Part shown: positions 52,088-61,571 of the stretch, one piece after another | Layout: each line of letters starts with the position of its first letter | Position numbering within the stretch: position 1 is the first letter of the stretch | Origin: Paraburkholderia fynbosensis | Lineage (GTDB): Bacteria > Pseudomonadota > Gammaproteobacteria > Burkholderiales > Burkholderiaceae | Direction: 5' to 3' | Assembly: GCF_902859935.1 (NCBI RefSeq) | Contig: NZ_CADIKI010000013.1 | Location: forward strand, 164,235 to 228,234 | Length of the DNA: 64,000 bases | The notes under the pieces: generated by a model | What the model was told of the DNA's origin: nothing | Databases searched by the model: none | Seen by the model: the letters and a program-made list of their open reading frames with translations, nothing else | Program-made: the position numbers and the translations under genes

Positions 52088-53503
52088 TCAGCCTTGGCGC
52101 TCGATGTTCTGACCGACTGCATAGCCGTCGACCAGTTGCTCGAACAGTTCCGCATCGCCCATCTGACCGCCCTTGAGCATGATCTCCATGCCGTCGAGTT
52201 CCGTGCGGTCGGCATGAAGACGGCACGCGGTCACGCCCGCCGATAAGGGCGCTAGATACGACAGACCCCACGCGTCGAGCGCACGCACGGCGAAGCTCGA
52301 CGTGTCACCGCCTGCTATGCCGATGCGTCGTAATTGCACCGCATCGAGCACCTGCCGCAGCAGCGTTGCGCAAGCATGCGCAAGTGACGGCAGCGCCGTG
52401 TCCGCTGCGTTCGTCACGCTTGTCGCGTTCACCGCTCGGCGCGTCGTAAATGCAAGCACGTGGCGGCCATCTCGCAACGGCCCGGTGATCGCTGCCACGC
52501 GTTCCGCCAGATAGGCGGACGCGGCACCGCCGGTCATCTGCTGCGGGTCAAGTTCCACCCGCAGATACGAATGCGCCGCGCCAATCTGCACTTCGGTCAA
52601 CGGCGACAGACTGCCAGCCAGCACGAACACCGGGCCTCGCGCGCGAGTCAGCGGCGCAGCCGCATTCCGCGCTGACGAATCAGTTCGTTCATCAAGCGCC
52701 GACGCGTAAGCCTGCGCAACACTGCTCGCGCCGACCGCCAGCAGCGGCGCCACCGCCGCGCGCCGCACGAGTAACCGGCCGATCGCCTGCAGATGCGCGT
52801 CGTCGAGCACGTCGAACAGCAAGGCGTCCGGCTTCGATTCGAGCCGGTGCCGCACTTCGGATTGCAGCGCGGCGTCGCCCGCCGCGTAGCATCGCCAATC
52901 GATCGATTGCACGTGCTCGACACCCTGGCGTTGCAGATGCACACGCAAGTCCGCCTCGTTCATCGGCGTAACCGGATGACGGCTCATCGTCGGATGACGG
53001 TCGATCCGATAGACCGCTTGCCGATCATCGTCCGCCCCGGCCGCGGCGAACAGTTGGCCGAACACGCAGTAGCGCCGCAAATTTGGCTGACCGCCGATCA
53101 CCGCGACCAACTCGTTCGCGCAATGCTCGCGCAACGTGCGAATCGCCACGCCGATGCTGCCGGTGTGCGGTGCGCTATCGAAAGTCGAGCACACTTTGTA
53201 GTGCATCACGCGCACACCGAGCGTGGCGAACGCGGCGCCGACCCGCGCGAGTTCCTGCTGCTGCGCGAGCGGCGCCATGGTCCGCGCGGCGCCTGCGACG
53301 CCGAGCGCGTCGAGTTGCCCGAGCATCGCCAGACGGGCGGCATCCGGTGGCGCGAACAGCAGCATCGTGCGCAAGCCGGCGCGCGCGAGATGCGCGAGCG
53401 TATCGGTCGCGCCTGTGAAGTCGTCGCCGTAGAACGCGTACGCGGGACCCTTGTCACGCGATTCGCGCATGCCTCGACGGCTAAAATCGTCCATGTCGCT
53501 CAT
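52088..53503 (-). CDS. Four-carbon acid sugar kinase family (DUF1537), OiaK-like
   Basis: A 471-residue two-domain kinase. The N-terminal DUF1537 motif is FYGDDFTGATDTLAHLARAGL and the C-terminal nucleotide-binding part has GIAGGDTSSFAVRALDAWGL and PLSAGVTACRLHAD. Such kinases phosphorylate 3-oxo-tetronates, or 3-oxo-isoapionate in apiose catabolism (OiaK). It is the last gene of a leftward unit behind the RuBisCO-like gene, with a gap of only 13 bases, which favours the OiaK assignment. Substrate is inferred. Confidence 0.85.
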   Translation of the reverse strand: MSDMDDFSRRGMRESRDKGPAYAFYGDDFTGATDTLAHLARAGLRTMLLFAPPDAARLAMLGQLDALGVAGAARTMAPLAQQQELARVGAAFATLGVRVMHYKVCSTFDSAPHTGSIGVAIRTLREHCANELVAVIGGQPNLRRYCVFGQLFAAAGADDDRQAVYRIDRHPTMSRHPVTPMNEADLRVHLQRQGVEHVQSIDWRCYAAGDAALQSEVRHRLESKPDALLFDVLDDAHLQAIGRLLVRRAAVAPLLAVGASSVAQAYASALDERTDSSARNAAAPLTRARGPVFVLAGSLSPLTEVQIGAAHSYLRVELDPQQMTGGAASAYLAERVAAITGPLRDGRHVLAFTTRRAVNATSVTNAADTALPSLAHACATLLRQVLDAVQLRRIGIAGGDTSSFAVRALDAWGLSYLAPLSAGVTACRLHADRTELDGMEIMLKGGQMGDAELFEQLVDGYAVGQNIERQG

Positions 53504-53516
53504 GTCTCGATCGCGC

Positions 53517-54815
53517 TCAGGCGCGTTCGCCGAAAAACGCCAGCGCGCGCCGCAACTCCGGCATCCGCTCGGCGTACACCGGCAACGGCGTACCGGTCTG
53601 CACGGCCGCCCATGCCTGACGCACGCTCGTCACGCCCGCGGACGGACCATCCGGATGCGCGAGAATGCCGCCGCCGGACATGAACAGCAGATCGGTGGAG
53701 CGCACCGCGTCGAAGGTCGCTGGCGCGGTGCCGGCCCACTGCCCCGACGAAAACGCGGGTAGCACGGTGTCGTCGCAACCGGACGCGAGCGGTGTCGCGC
53801 AATCGCGCGCCGATCCGATGACTTCCATATCGCTCTGGGCGAATTTGCCGGCGAGGCCGTGTACGTGCATATGATCGACGCCGGTCAAACGCCATAACGT
53901 TTGATACGCCTGGAACGAGATGCCGAGCGCCGGATCGCGCGACATCATCCCGTAGCCGTTGCGATGCGCGTGCAGCACGAGCGGCGTCGCGCGGCGCAGC
54001 GTCTGGATCGCGGAGAAGCCGCACCAGTTGATGCTCGCCATCACGCAATCGCCGCCTTCGTGCTCGACCAGCTCCGCGTGACGGCGCATTGCGTCGAGGT
54101 CGTCGGTGATGTTGAACGCCACCATCACGGAGCGGCCGCTGCGTTCGCGGTAACTGCGCACCTCGGACATGACCGCCCGCACGCGTTCGGCAAGCGGCGC
54201 ATGCGCGGGATTCGCAGATACTTCGTCATCCTTGATGAAATCGACGCCCGCTTCGCACAGCTCGCGCACCAGCGCCGCCGTTTCCGCCGCGCTCAAACCA
54301 ACGTTCGGCTTGATGATGGTGCCGATCAGCGGACGGTCCGTCACTTGCGTCAGCATGCGCGTGCCCGCCACGCCGTGACGCGGCAATTCGAAGCGCGCGC
54401 GATAGGATGCGGGCAAGCGCAACGACAGTAACCGCATGCCGGTGACTTCGCCGAGATCGTACAGATTGCCCGCGACGGTGGCGGCCAGCGTCGGCAGATT
54501 CGCGCCGATGTTGGCGAGCGGAAACGAGAGCGTGACGCGCGCGCGCCGCCATGGCCCCGGCGTGCCATGCCGGATGAGCCATGCGCTCGGCAGACTGGGC
54601 TGCGCCACGGCTTCAAGTTCCGCGATACGCAGCACGCTCGCGCGGCTGCGTGCGCGCAGCGCATCGGTTTCATTGGCAACGCGCACGAACGTGCCGCTCG
54701 ACTGTTCGCCGGCCATCACCTCGGCGACTTGCGCGGGATCGAGCGGCGTCTCGATCAGATAGTCGGCTTCGAGGGTGTCGTCGTTGGCCGGTTGCGCCTG
54801 CTGCATCGCACTCAT
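53517..54815 (-). CDS. RuBisCO-like protein (form IV), OiaX-like
   Basis: A 432-residue RuBisCO large-subunit homologue. Key positions survive: GTIIKPNVGL (Lys175 region), DFIKDDE (the Lys201-Asp203-Glu204 metal ligands), LHAHRNGYG and MHVHGLAGKF. The genomic partner is a DUF1537 kinase, as for OiaX, a 3-oxo-isoapionate-4-phosphate transcarboxylase/hydrolase of apiose catabolism. ATG 54815 overlaps the stop of the VOC gene (ATGA), showing translational coupling. True CO2 fixation is unlikely because no small subunit, phosphoribulokinase or carboxysome genes are present. Exact reaction is inferred. Confidence 0.85.
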   Translation of the reverse strand: MSAMQQAQPANDDTLEADYLIETPLDPAQVAEVMAGEQSSGTFVRVANETDALRARSRASVLRIAELEAVAQPSLPSAWLIRHGTPGPWRRARVTLSFPLANIGANLPTLAATVAGNLYDLGEVTGMRLLSLRLPASYRARFELPRHGVAGTRMLTQVTDRPLIGTIIKPNVGLSAAETAALVRELCEAGVDFIKDDEVSANPAHAPLAERVRAVMSEVRSYRERSGRSVMVAFNITDDLDAMRRHAELVEHEGGDCVMASINWCGFSAIQTLRRATPLVLHAHRNGYGMMSRDPALGISFQAYQTLWRLTGVDHMHVHGLAGKFAQSDMEVIGSARDCATPLASGCDDTVLPAFSSGQWAGTAPATFDAVRSTDLLFMSGGGILAHPDGPSAGVTSVRQAWAAVQTGTPLPVYAERMPELRRALAFFGERA

Positions 54816-55351
54816 AGCGTGCCCAGGTCGGGAAAGCGGCGCACCGGCTCGCGCCCGTCCCAATCGCGCGACGCCGCGTAGATCATGTCGAACAGCTTGC
54901 CCTTGGGCCCCGCGATCTCCGAGAGTTCGATCACGGTGCCGGGATGATCTTCCGTATCGAAGTAGACGAAGCGCCCGTTACGCCCCACCTCGCCGCTCAT
55001 CGCCACTTTGAAGCCCTGCTCCTGAAGGCGCGCGAGGTCCGTGTCGAACGAGGTGGTCCAGTAGGCGTTGTGCTGCAAACCGGTATGGCCGGCGGCCAGG
55101 AAGTCGCGATACATCGAGGGCGCGTCGTTGCGCGTCTGGATCAATTCGACCTGCAGCGGCCCCGAGTTCGCCAGCGCGACCGAGTTGTGCACTTCATACG
55201 TTTGCCCGCGATACGCGTAGTTTTCGATCGGCACGCGTTCGTTGTAGAACCACGGACCCACGCCGAGCACGCGGCTCCAGTAGTCCATCGCGGCTTCGAT
55301 ATCACGCACCACATAGCCGGCCTGCCGGATTTCGCCAAAGAAACGACTCAT
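54812..55351 (-). CDS. VOC/glyoxalase superfamily protein
   Basis: A 179-residue protein with a VOC fold: GYVVRDIEAAMDYWSRVLGVGPWF at the start and FVYFDTEDHPGTVIELSEI near the end, giving metal ligands on His and Glu positions. ATG 55351 has GGGAGAG upstream. It lies between the TRAP transporter and the RuBisCO-like gene in one leftward unit. Likely an isomerase, hydrolase or dioxygenase step of the same sugar-acid pathway. The reaction is not known. Confidence 0.8.
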   Translation of the reverse strand: MSRFFGEIRQAGYVVRDIEAAMDYWSRVLGVGPWFYNERVPIENYAYRGQTYEVHNSVALANSGPLQVELIQTRNDAPSMYRDFLAAGHTGLQHNAYWTTSFDTDLARLQEQGFKVAMSGEVGRNGRFVYFDTEDHPGTVIELSEIAGPKGKLFDMIYAASRDWDGREPVRRFPDLGTL

Positions 55352-55443
55352 GAAACTCTCCCGATGCTGCGGGTTTTGAAGGACGAGCGACGCCCCGGCG
55401 CGGCGGGAATGCAGCGCCCGAAGGTCGAACCTGTGAAGAAAAC

Positions 55444-57333
55444 TTAGAGGAAGCCGATCGAAATCCAGGGGATCGCCGCGACCAGCAGCAGGCCGAGGAT
55501 CAGCGCGCCCATATAGCCGACGATCGGACGAATGCCCGCATCGGGATTCACTTTGCTGATCGCGCACGCGGAGTAGTAGCCGACGCCGAACGGCGGCGAG
55601 AAGAGCCCGACGCCCATCGACAGGATCACGACGATCGCGTAATGCACCTCATGCACGCCCGCGAGTCGCGCGATCGGAAACAGCAGTGGCCCGAACAGCA
55701 CGATCGCGGGAATGCCTTCGAGCACGCTGCCGAGCATTACGAACACAACGATCGACACCGCGAGAAAGCCATACGCGCCGCCGGGCATCGAGCCCATCAA
55801 TTGCGCGAGATCCTGCGAAAAGCCGGATTGCGTGAGCGCCCAGGCCATCGCAGTCGCGCAGCCGATAATGAACAGGATCGCGCCCGACAGGGTTGCCGCA
55901 TCCACCAGCATGCGGCCGAGCCGCCGCCATTCGAAGCGGCGATAGACCAGCAGGCCGATCAGCATCGAATACGCGATGCCGATGGTCGACACTTCGGTCG
56001 CCGTCGCCACGCCCTCGACCACCGCCATGCGAATCACGAACGGCAACGCCAGGGCCGGCAACGATACGATGAACAGCCGGCCAATCTGCTGCTTGGTAAA
56101 GCGCTGCGCGCCGCTCAAGTCCTCCTTGCGATAACGCCACCACACCACCACGCACAGAATCAGCGCGAGCACCGCGCCCGGCAGCATCCCGGCGGTGAAG
56201 AGCGCGGAGATCGACAGCCCCGTGACCGAGCCGATCGTGATTAGCACGATGCTCGGTGGAATGGTTTCGCTTTGCGCGCCCGTTGTGGCGAGCAGCGCGA
56301 CCAGATCGCCTTCGGACGCGCCGCGCTTTTTCATCTCGGGAAACAGCACTGGCGCGATCGCCGCCATATCCGCGACTTTCGAGCCGGAAATGCCCGACAC
56401 CAGATACATCGCGCCGATCAGCACGAACGACAGGCCACCATGAACGTGACCGACGAGGCTCGCGAGAAACTCGATCATCGCGCGCGCCATGCCGGTCATT
56501 TCGATCAGCAAACCGAGAAAGACGAACAGCGGCACGGCGAGCAGCACCAGATGCGACATGCCCTCGTCCATCCGTCCGACCACCACTTCGAGCGGCGTGA
56601 AAGTGGAGAGGCCGAGATAACCGAACGTCGCGAGTGCGAAAGAGAAGCCGATGGGCACGCCTGTAAAAATGCCGATGGCCACCACGCCGACAAAGAAGAT
56701 CACCAGGTTGAGCTTGCCGAGCGTCTGGAACCACGGCCCGGCGAATACGCACACCACGGCAAGCAGCGCGGCGATTGCGAGCACGACGACCACGTCGCGC
56801 GCGCGGCTTACCTGAGCGAGCCGGATCAGACCGACCAGCAGCATCAGCGCGGCGCCGATCGGCAACGCGAGCGCGCGCCACGCGTTGCTGATCTGCAGCG
56901 CGGGCGTGACGATCGCCGCCTCGCCGGCCGCATAGTCGTACGCTGGCACGATCAACAGTGCGAGCAAGGCGATCGACGCGGCGATCGCGAGCGTATCGAC
57001 GAAGGCGCGCCGTTGCGGCGACAACCGGCTCACGAGCGCCGTCATCCGCATATGTTCGCCGCGCCGTAATGCGAGCACCGCGCCGAGCATCGCGAGCCAC
57101 AGGAACAGGATGCCGGCCAGTTCATCCGACCACACGAGCGGCTGATGCAGCACGTAACGCGACACGACGCCCGCCAGCATCACGACGATCTCCAGCGCCA
57201 GCAGCGCCGCCGCGCACACTTCGACCAGCGCGATCAGGCCGCGGTCCAAGGTTCTCAGCCAGCGGCGCGGCGTGCTGGCCGCGTGCATCGGCACGGCCGC
57301 CGCCTCTGCCGGATTCAATGCGTGATTCGACAT
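55444..57333 (-). CDS. TRAP transporter fused small and large permease (DctQM)
   Basis: A 629-residue protein: the N-terminal 190 residues are a four-helix DctQ domain (VVSRYVLHQPLVWSDELAGILFLW), the rest a DctM domain (GVPIGFSFALATFGYLG, SGISGSKVADMAAIAPVL, FSPPFGVGYYSACAI). Fused QM proteins are common in this family. ATG 57333 follows GAGGAGA. It works with the DctP protein encoded just upstream to import the acid substrate of this cluster using a Na+ gradient. Confidence 0.92.
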   Translation of the reverse strand: MSNHALNPAEAAAVPMHAASTPRRWLRTLDRGLIALVEVCAAALLALEIVVMLAGVVSRYVLHQPLVWSDELAGILFLWLAMLGAVLALRRGEHMRMTALVSRLSPQRRAFVDTLAIAASIALLALLIVPAYDYAAGEAAIVTPALQISNAWRALALPIGAALMLLVGLIRLAQVSRARDVVVVLAIAALLAVVCVFAGPWFQTLGKLNLVIFFVGVVAIGIFTGVPIGFSFALATFGYLGLSTFTPLEVVVGRMDEGMSHLVLLAVPLFVFLGLLIEMTGMARAMIEFLASLVGHVHGGLSFVLIGAMYLVSGISGSKVADMAAIAPVLFPEMKKRGASEGDLVALLATTGAQSETIPPSIVLITIGSVTGLSISALFTAGMLPGAVLALILCVVVWWRYRKEDLSGAQRFTKQQIGRLFIVSLPALALPFVIRMAVVEGVATATEVSTIGIAYSMLIGLLVYRRFEWRRLGRMLVDAATLSGAILFIIGCATAMAWALTQSGFSQDLAQLMGSMPGGAYGFLAVSIVVFVMLGSVLEGIPAIVLFGPLLFPIARLAGVHEVHYAIVVILSMGVGLFSPPFGVGYYSACAISKVNPDAGIRPIVGYMGALILGLLLVAAIPWISIGFL

Positions 57334-57395
57334 CCTGCGGTCTCCTCGCGGCCGTTCGCCGCGCGTCTTCTGATGCTCACCGGACTGCTGCACGC

Positions 57396-58421
57396 TCAGG
57401 CCAGCTTGCCGACCGATTGTTCGAGCAGATCCCACGCCTCATTGCCGAACTTGCTCTTCCACGCGCCATAGAAGCCCGCCTGACGCAGCGCGACGCGGAA
57501 CGTGTCCGGCGCGGGCCGATTGATCGTGAGCCCCTTGCTTTGCAGATCGGCGACGGCTGCGTCGTTGAGCTTGCGGACATCCTCACGCTGCTTGAGCGCC
57601 GACTGATTGAACGCGTCGCTGGCAATGCCTTGCAGGTCTTTCGGCAGACGCTGCCACGCGCGCTGGTTCAGCACGAACCAGTAGCCGTCCCACATGTGAT
57701 TGGTCAGCGAACAGTACTTCTGCACTTCATAGAGCTTCGCGACCTGCACGATCGGCAGCGGATTTTCCTGCGCATCGACGATATGCGTTTGCAGCGACGA
57801 ATAGACTTCGCTGAATTGCAGGCTGGTCGGCGCGGCGCCGAGGCCCTTGAACATGTCGATGCTGAGTGGACTCACCGGCACGCGAATCTTCAGACCGCGC
57901 ATGGTCTGCGCGCTCGTAATCGGGCCGTTGCTGGTGGTGGTCTGACGAAAACCGTTGTCCCACATCTTTTCGAACGATTCGAGCCCGGCTTTCTGCATGG
58001 CCGCCCGCACATAGGCGCCGAGCTTGCCGTCCATCGCGCCCCACACCTGGTTGTAATCGCTGAACGCGAAGCCAACCGCATTGATTGCCACCGACGGCGC
58101 GAGCGTCGACACGACGAGGGCCGAAGGCGTGAACATTTCGATGCCGCCGCTGCGCACCTGCGCGAGCATGTCGGTGTCGCCGCCCAACTGGTTGTTGGGG
58201 AAGATCCGGATCTCCAAGCGCCCTTTCGACGCCTCGCGAATCTGGTTGGCCGCCTCCTGCGAACGCACGTTCAGCGGATGCGTGAGCGGCAGATTGTTGC
58301 CGTACTTGAACACGAATTCCGGGCCGGACGCCGCGCGCACGATCGCCGGAAAGCCCAGCGTACTGGCCACCGGCACGGCGGCCGCGGCACGCAGCAACGT
58401 GCGTCTCGCGAGGTTGGTCAT
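57396..58421 (-). CDS. TRAP transporter substrate-binding protein (DctP)
   Basis: A 341-residue periplasmic receptor with a signal peptide (RRTLLRAAAAVPVASTLGFPAIVRA). The ligand-gripping Arg region is GLKIRVPVSPLSIDMFKGLGA, followed by FSEVYSSLQTHIVDAQENP, the family signature. GGAG precedes ATG 58421. It is the first gene of the leftward unit dctP-dctQM-VOC-RLP-kinase and is divergent from a LacI regulator, with shared operator-like repeats in the 198-base gap. Confidence 0.93.
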   Translation of the reverse strand: MTNLARRTLLRAAAAVPVASTLGFPAIVRAASGPEFVFKYGNNLPLTHPLNVRSQEAANQIREASKGRLEIRIFPNNQLGGDTDMLAQVRSGGIEMFTPSALVVSTLAPSVAINAVGFAFSDYNQVWGAMDGKLGAYVRAAMQKAGLESFEKMWDNGFRQTTTSNGPITSAQTMRGLKIRVPVSPLSIDMFKGLGAAPTSLQFSEVYSSLQTHIVDAQENPLPIVQVAKLYEVQKYCSLTNHMWDGYWFVLNQRAWQRLPKDLQGIASDAFNQSALKQREDVRKLNDAAVADLQSKGLTINRPAPDTFRVALRQAGFYGAWKSKFGNEAWDLLEQSVGKLA

Positions 58422-58458
58422 TTGAGTGTCTCCTTGCTTATAATTGATGTGACTGTCG

Positions 58459-58599
58459 AATCCATCAAAATCCATCATTAGCCGATTCAACGCGTTGATT
58501 TTCCGGTCATCACAGTTGAGCCGTTGCGCGATAGCTGCAAGACTAGGCGTGCACGGCACCTGCGTCAAACCGCGGACTTGATGTTTTTTGATGGATTTT
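58459..58599. promoter_or_regulatory. Repeated motif in the dctP-lacI gap, probable operators
   Basis: TTTTGATGGATT occurs at 58586-58597 (plus) and as its complement AATCCATCAAAA at 58459-58470, with an extra ATCCATCA directly behind the latter. One copy is close to each divergent start. Likely binding sites of the adjacent LacI-type regulator. Confidence 0.6.
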
Positions 58600-58619
58600 C
58601 CAATCTGTGAAGGACTGCC

Positions 58620-59675
58620 ATGTCCGAACCGCTTCACCTCACCGCCGCCGCGCGCGCACGCATTCCGGACATAGCGCGCGTTGCCGGCGTGTCGACCGCC
58701 ACGGTGGATCGCGTGCTCAATGCGCGCGAAGGCGTGCGCGCCGTCACTGCGCAACGGGTGCTGCAAGCGGCCGCGCAACTCGGCTATCTGCTCACGCCCG
58801 CCGCGCCTGCGGCGAGCGCGTCGAAGCCGATGCGCATCGCGTTTCTGCTGCCGGCCGGCACTAATCGCTACCTGCACATGCTCGGCGACTACATCGACTT
58901 CGCGCACGATCAATGGAGTGCGCTGGACATGAAGTGCCGTGTCCATTACGTCGAGAGTTTCAACCCGAAAGAACTGGCCGACCGTCTGTTGCATTACGGA
59001 CAGCGTGCGGACGGCGTCGTGTTCATGGCGCTCGAGCATCCGGTGGTGCGCGATGCCGTTAATGCGCTGGCGGACCAGGGCGTGCCGGCCATCACGCTCA
59101 TTTCGGATCTGTCGAATGCGCGGCGGCTGGCTTATGTGGGTATCGACAATCGTGCGGCGGGGCGCACGGCGGCTTTGTTGCTGGGGCGCTTCATGGGACC
59201 GCGGCCCAGCGGCAAGATCGCGATGCTCGCGGGCAGTCTGAACTATCGCGGTCACGAGGAGCGCGAGATCGGCTTTCTACACCTGATCGAATCGACGTTT
59301 CCGCAAGTGCGCGTGATCGGACTGCGCGAGGGACACGACGACAGCGAGCGCAACTACATGCAGACCCGCAAACTCCTGGAACAGCATCCCGACCTCGCGG
59401 GCATTTATAACAGCGGCGGCGGATCGGACGGCGTCGCCCGCGCGATTGTCGAGGCGCGCTCGGAGCAGAAGATTCTGTTCGTGGGGCATGGCTTGACGCC
59501 TGACACGCGCGCGCTGCTGATCGACGGGACGATGGATGCGCTGATTACTCAAACGCCGCAAGCGATGGTGGGCAACTGTCTGCGGATTTTCCGCAACGTA
59601 CGCGAGAAACGCGACGCGATGAGCGATGTGAAACCTGTGCAGTTCAGCATCGTGCTGCGGGAAAATCTGCCTTGA
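58620..59675 (+). CDS. LacI-family regulator with periplasmic-binding-like sensor domain
   Basis: A 351-residue protein. The HTH is IPDIARVAGVSTATVDRVLNAREGV, followed by a type-I periplasmic-binding domain (AFLLPAGTNRYLHMLGDYID ... GVVFMALEHPVV ... GIYNSGGGSDGVARAI) of the RbsB/AraR-like branch. AAGGA precedes ATG 58620. It is divergent from the TRAP/RLP unit and most likely represses it until the sugar-acid inducer is bound. Confidence 0.92.
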   Translation: MSEPLHLTAAARARIPDIARVAGVSTATVDRVLNAREGVRAVTAQRVLQAAAQLGYLLTPAAPAASASKPMRIAFLLPAGTNRYLHMLGDYIDFAHDQWSALDMKCRVHYVESFNPKELADRLLHYGQRADGVVFMALEHPVVRDAVNALADQGVPAITLISDLSNARRLAYVGIDNRAAGRTAALLLGRFMGPRPSGKIAMLAGSLNYRGHEEREIGFLHLIESTFPQVRVIGLREGHDDSERNYMQTRKLLEQHPDLAGIYNSGGGSDGVARAIVEARSEQKILFVGHGLTPDTRALLIDGTMDALITQTPQAMVGNCLRIFRNVREKRDAMSDVKPVQFSIVLRENLP

Positions 59676-59846
59676 ATGAGGGCGGTTTTGCGCGCCGCAC
59701 GTGGCCGCGATGAATGCTGTAGCGACTCTTCGAGCCTGCGTCCAGCGCATCTTAGGCGCTGCTGCCAACCACTGCGATCGGCGTCAGGCACGGCGGATGC
59801 TCGGTCACCTTCGTATTCGCACTTCACTACGAAAGGAGATCACATC

Positions 59847-59921
59847 ATGCCTTATCTACTCGGTTGGCTGCTCGGCGTCCCGTTGATCGTATTGGTCATC
59901 CTGTACCTGACCTTCCATTGA
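59847..59921 (+). CDS. 24-residue single-TM peptide
   Basis: A tiny gene of 24 codons with a near-perfect AAAGGAG ribosome site seven bases ahead. The product MPYLLGWLLGVPLIVLVILY... is one hydrophobic helix with only LTFH after it. A GC-rich hairpin follows within 20 bases. The compact gene with its own ribosome site and terminator suggests a real small membrane protein. Function unknown. Confidence 0.65.
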   Translation: MPYLLGWLLGVPLIVLVILYLTFH

Positions 59922-59938
59922 CCTTTTGCAACAAGAGA

Positions 59939-59964
59939 GGCGGCGCACAGAACTGGGCGCCGCC
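59939..59964 (+). terminator. GC-rich hairpin after the 24-codon gene
   Basis: GGCGGCGC (59939-59946) pairs with GCGCCGCC (59957-59964). Loop of ten bases, followed by TTCGCG. Likely terminator for the tiny membrane peptide gene, weak in T content. Confidence 0.55.
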
Positions 59965-60007
59965 TTCGCGCGTCGGTGCAGCGCACGCGGATTGACGCAT
60001 CGGCGAA

Positions 60008-60628
60008 TCAGCGCACCGCCGCCATCAATGCGCCCATGCCGACCAGCAGACTGCCCATCGTCCGGTTCAGGACGCGTAGTCGTTTCGGCCGTTGCAAGAC
60101 GGTGCGCAAGCGATGCGAAAAAATCGCCGTCGACGCGACGCCCAACGCAAACACCATTGCGAACGTAGCGGCCAGCAACAGGTATTGCTGATTCACAGAC
60201 CAATGCCCTTCATTCGAAGAGGTGCTAATGAACTGTGGAAAAAACGACGGAAAGAACAGCAAGGTTTTCGGATTGAGCCCGGAGGTGGCGAAGCCGCGCC
60301 AGAACGTGTTGCGTTGCTGTGAACTGCCGGTGGGAACCGCGAGACTGCCGCTGCGCCACTGCTTGCCGCCGAGATAAACCAGACACATTGCGCCAGCCCA
60401 ACGCAGCGCGGTCGACGCACGCTCGTCGATCAGTAACCGCGAGTTCAGACACAGCGCGGTGAACACCAGTTGCAGAAGCACAGCGCACGTGCCGCCCCAA
60501 ACGCACGGCAACGCGGCGCGCCAGCCAGCGCCAAGCGCCTGGCTCATCGTCAGCACATTGACCGGACCGGGGGAATAAACGAGAACTAGCGCAGCAAGAA
60601 GAAACGAAACGTACAGGTGGATCGGCAT
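60008..60628 (-). CDS. LysE/RhtB-family exporter
   Basis: A 206-residue protein with five to six TM segments. The family start FLLAALVLVYSPGPVNVLTMSQALGAGWRAAL and the later FATSGLNPKTLLFFPSFFPQF are typical. Exports amino acids or analogues. ATG 60628 was chosen for the family N-terminus. No clear ribosome site. It is divergent from an Lrp-type regulator, the standard arrangement for controlled amino-acid efflux. Confidence 0.9.
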   Translation of the reverse strand: MPIHLYVSFLLAALVLVYSPGPVNVLTMSQALGAGWRAALPCVWGGTCAVLLQLVFTALCLNSRLLIDERASTALRWAGAMCLVYLGGKQWRSGSLAVPTGSSQQRNTFWRGFATSGLNPKTLLFFPSFFPQFISTSSNEGHWSVNQQYLLLAATFAMVFALGVASTAIFSHRLRTVLQRPKRLRVLNRTMGSLLVGMGALMAAVR

Positions 60629-61025
60629 CGGCGGACAAGTGAGCAAGGCGGCTGCGTTGCCGATGCATAACGTCTCAAGGTACCGAGTCGCAGCCCGGCA
60701 ATACGGACGATCATGCTGACAAGCATCGGTCAGGAACATGCGTCCATGCCCGGCGAGCGCGCTTTCCAGCGCGGGTGGCGCCGGAATTCGCCCGCGTGCC
60801 GCTTTCCGGTGAAAGCGGCGAGACACCGGGTGGCGGCTTGTGGCCGCATAAGACCGCGAGGCGCGAGGCCCGCGGCCCGGACGGTTGTCCCGGGCATGAA
60901 TGCATGGTCAAAATATACCCGGACGCAGGCTGGATAGGCTTCTTAAAGGGATCGTCTAGCCGACCTCGTAAGGGACGATGTTCCTGTAAAATCAGCTTGT
61001 ACAGAACAACCTTCCTAATCTTCTC

Positions 61026-61499
61026 ATGACCGCCCGAAATCGCCCGCTCGACAATCAGGATCGCAAGATCATGCGCGAACTGCAGAAGAATGCCCGGCTG
61101 AGCAATTCCGAGTTGGCTGAACTGGTCGGCATGTCGACCACCGCGTGCTGGAATCGCACGCGTCAATTGGAAACCGAAGGGTATATCCGCGGCTATGTCG
61201 CGTTGCTCGATCAGCAAAAGCTCGGTTTCGCCGACGTGGTGCTGCTCGAAGTCACGCTCGACCGCCACGACGACGACGCGCTCGCCCGCTTCGGCGCCGA
61301 ACTCGCGACGCTGTCCGAAGTGCTCGAGGCGTATCTGGTATCGGGCGACTACGACTATCTGGTGAAGGTGGCCGTCGACGGCACCGCGGGTTACGAACGG
61401 TTCCTGCGCGAGAAGCTCTACAAGATTGCCGGGATTCGTCACAGCCGGTCGATGTTCGCGCTGCGATGCATGAAGAGCATTCCGTCCATCGCGATCTAG
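61026..61499 (+). CDS. Lrp/AsnC-family regulator
   Basis: A 157-residue protein: the HTH LDNQDRKIMRELQKNARLSNSELAELVGMSTTACWNRTRQLE and the RAM ligand domain with VSGDYDYLVKVAVDGTAGYERFLREKL. It probably senses an amino acid and controls the divergent LysE exporter. The roughly 400-base gap between the two (60629-61025) would contain their operators. No palindrome stood out to me. Confidence 0.92.
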   Translation: MTARNRPLDNQDRKIMRELQKNARLSNSELAELVGMSTTACWNRTRQLETEGYIRGYVALLDQQKLGFADVVLLEVTLDRHDDDALARFGAELATLSEVLEAYLVSGDYDYLVKVAVDGTAGYERFLREKLYKIAGIRHSRSMFALRCMKSIPSIAI

Positions 61500-61571
61500 C
61501 GGGTCGTCGCGATCAGCGGACTGTTGCGGCGGACCGTCATCGCATGACCGGCCCGCCGCTCACATCCGGTG

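Noticed and set aside
53517..54815. Carbon-fixing RuBisCO
   Set aside because: No small subunit, phosphoribulokinase or activase genes, and the gene is coupled to a DUF1537 kinase and TRAP importer.
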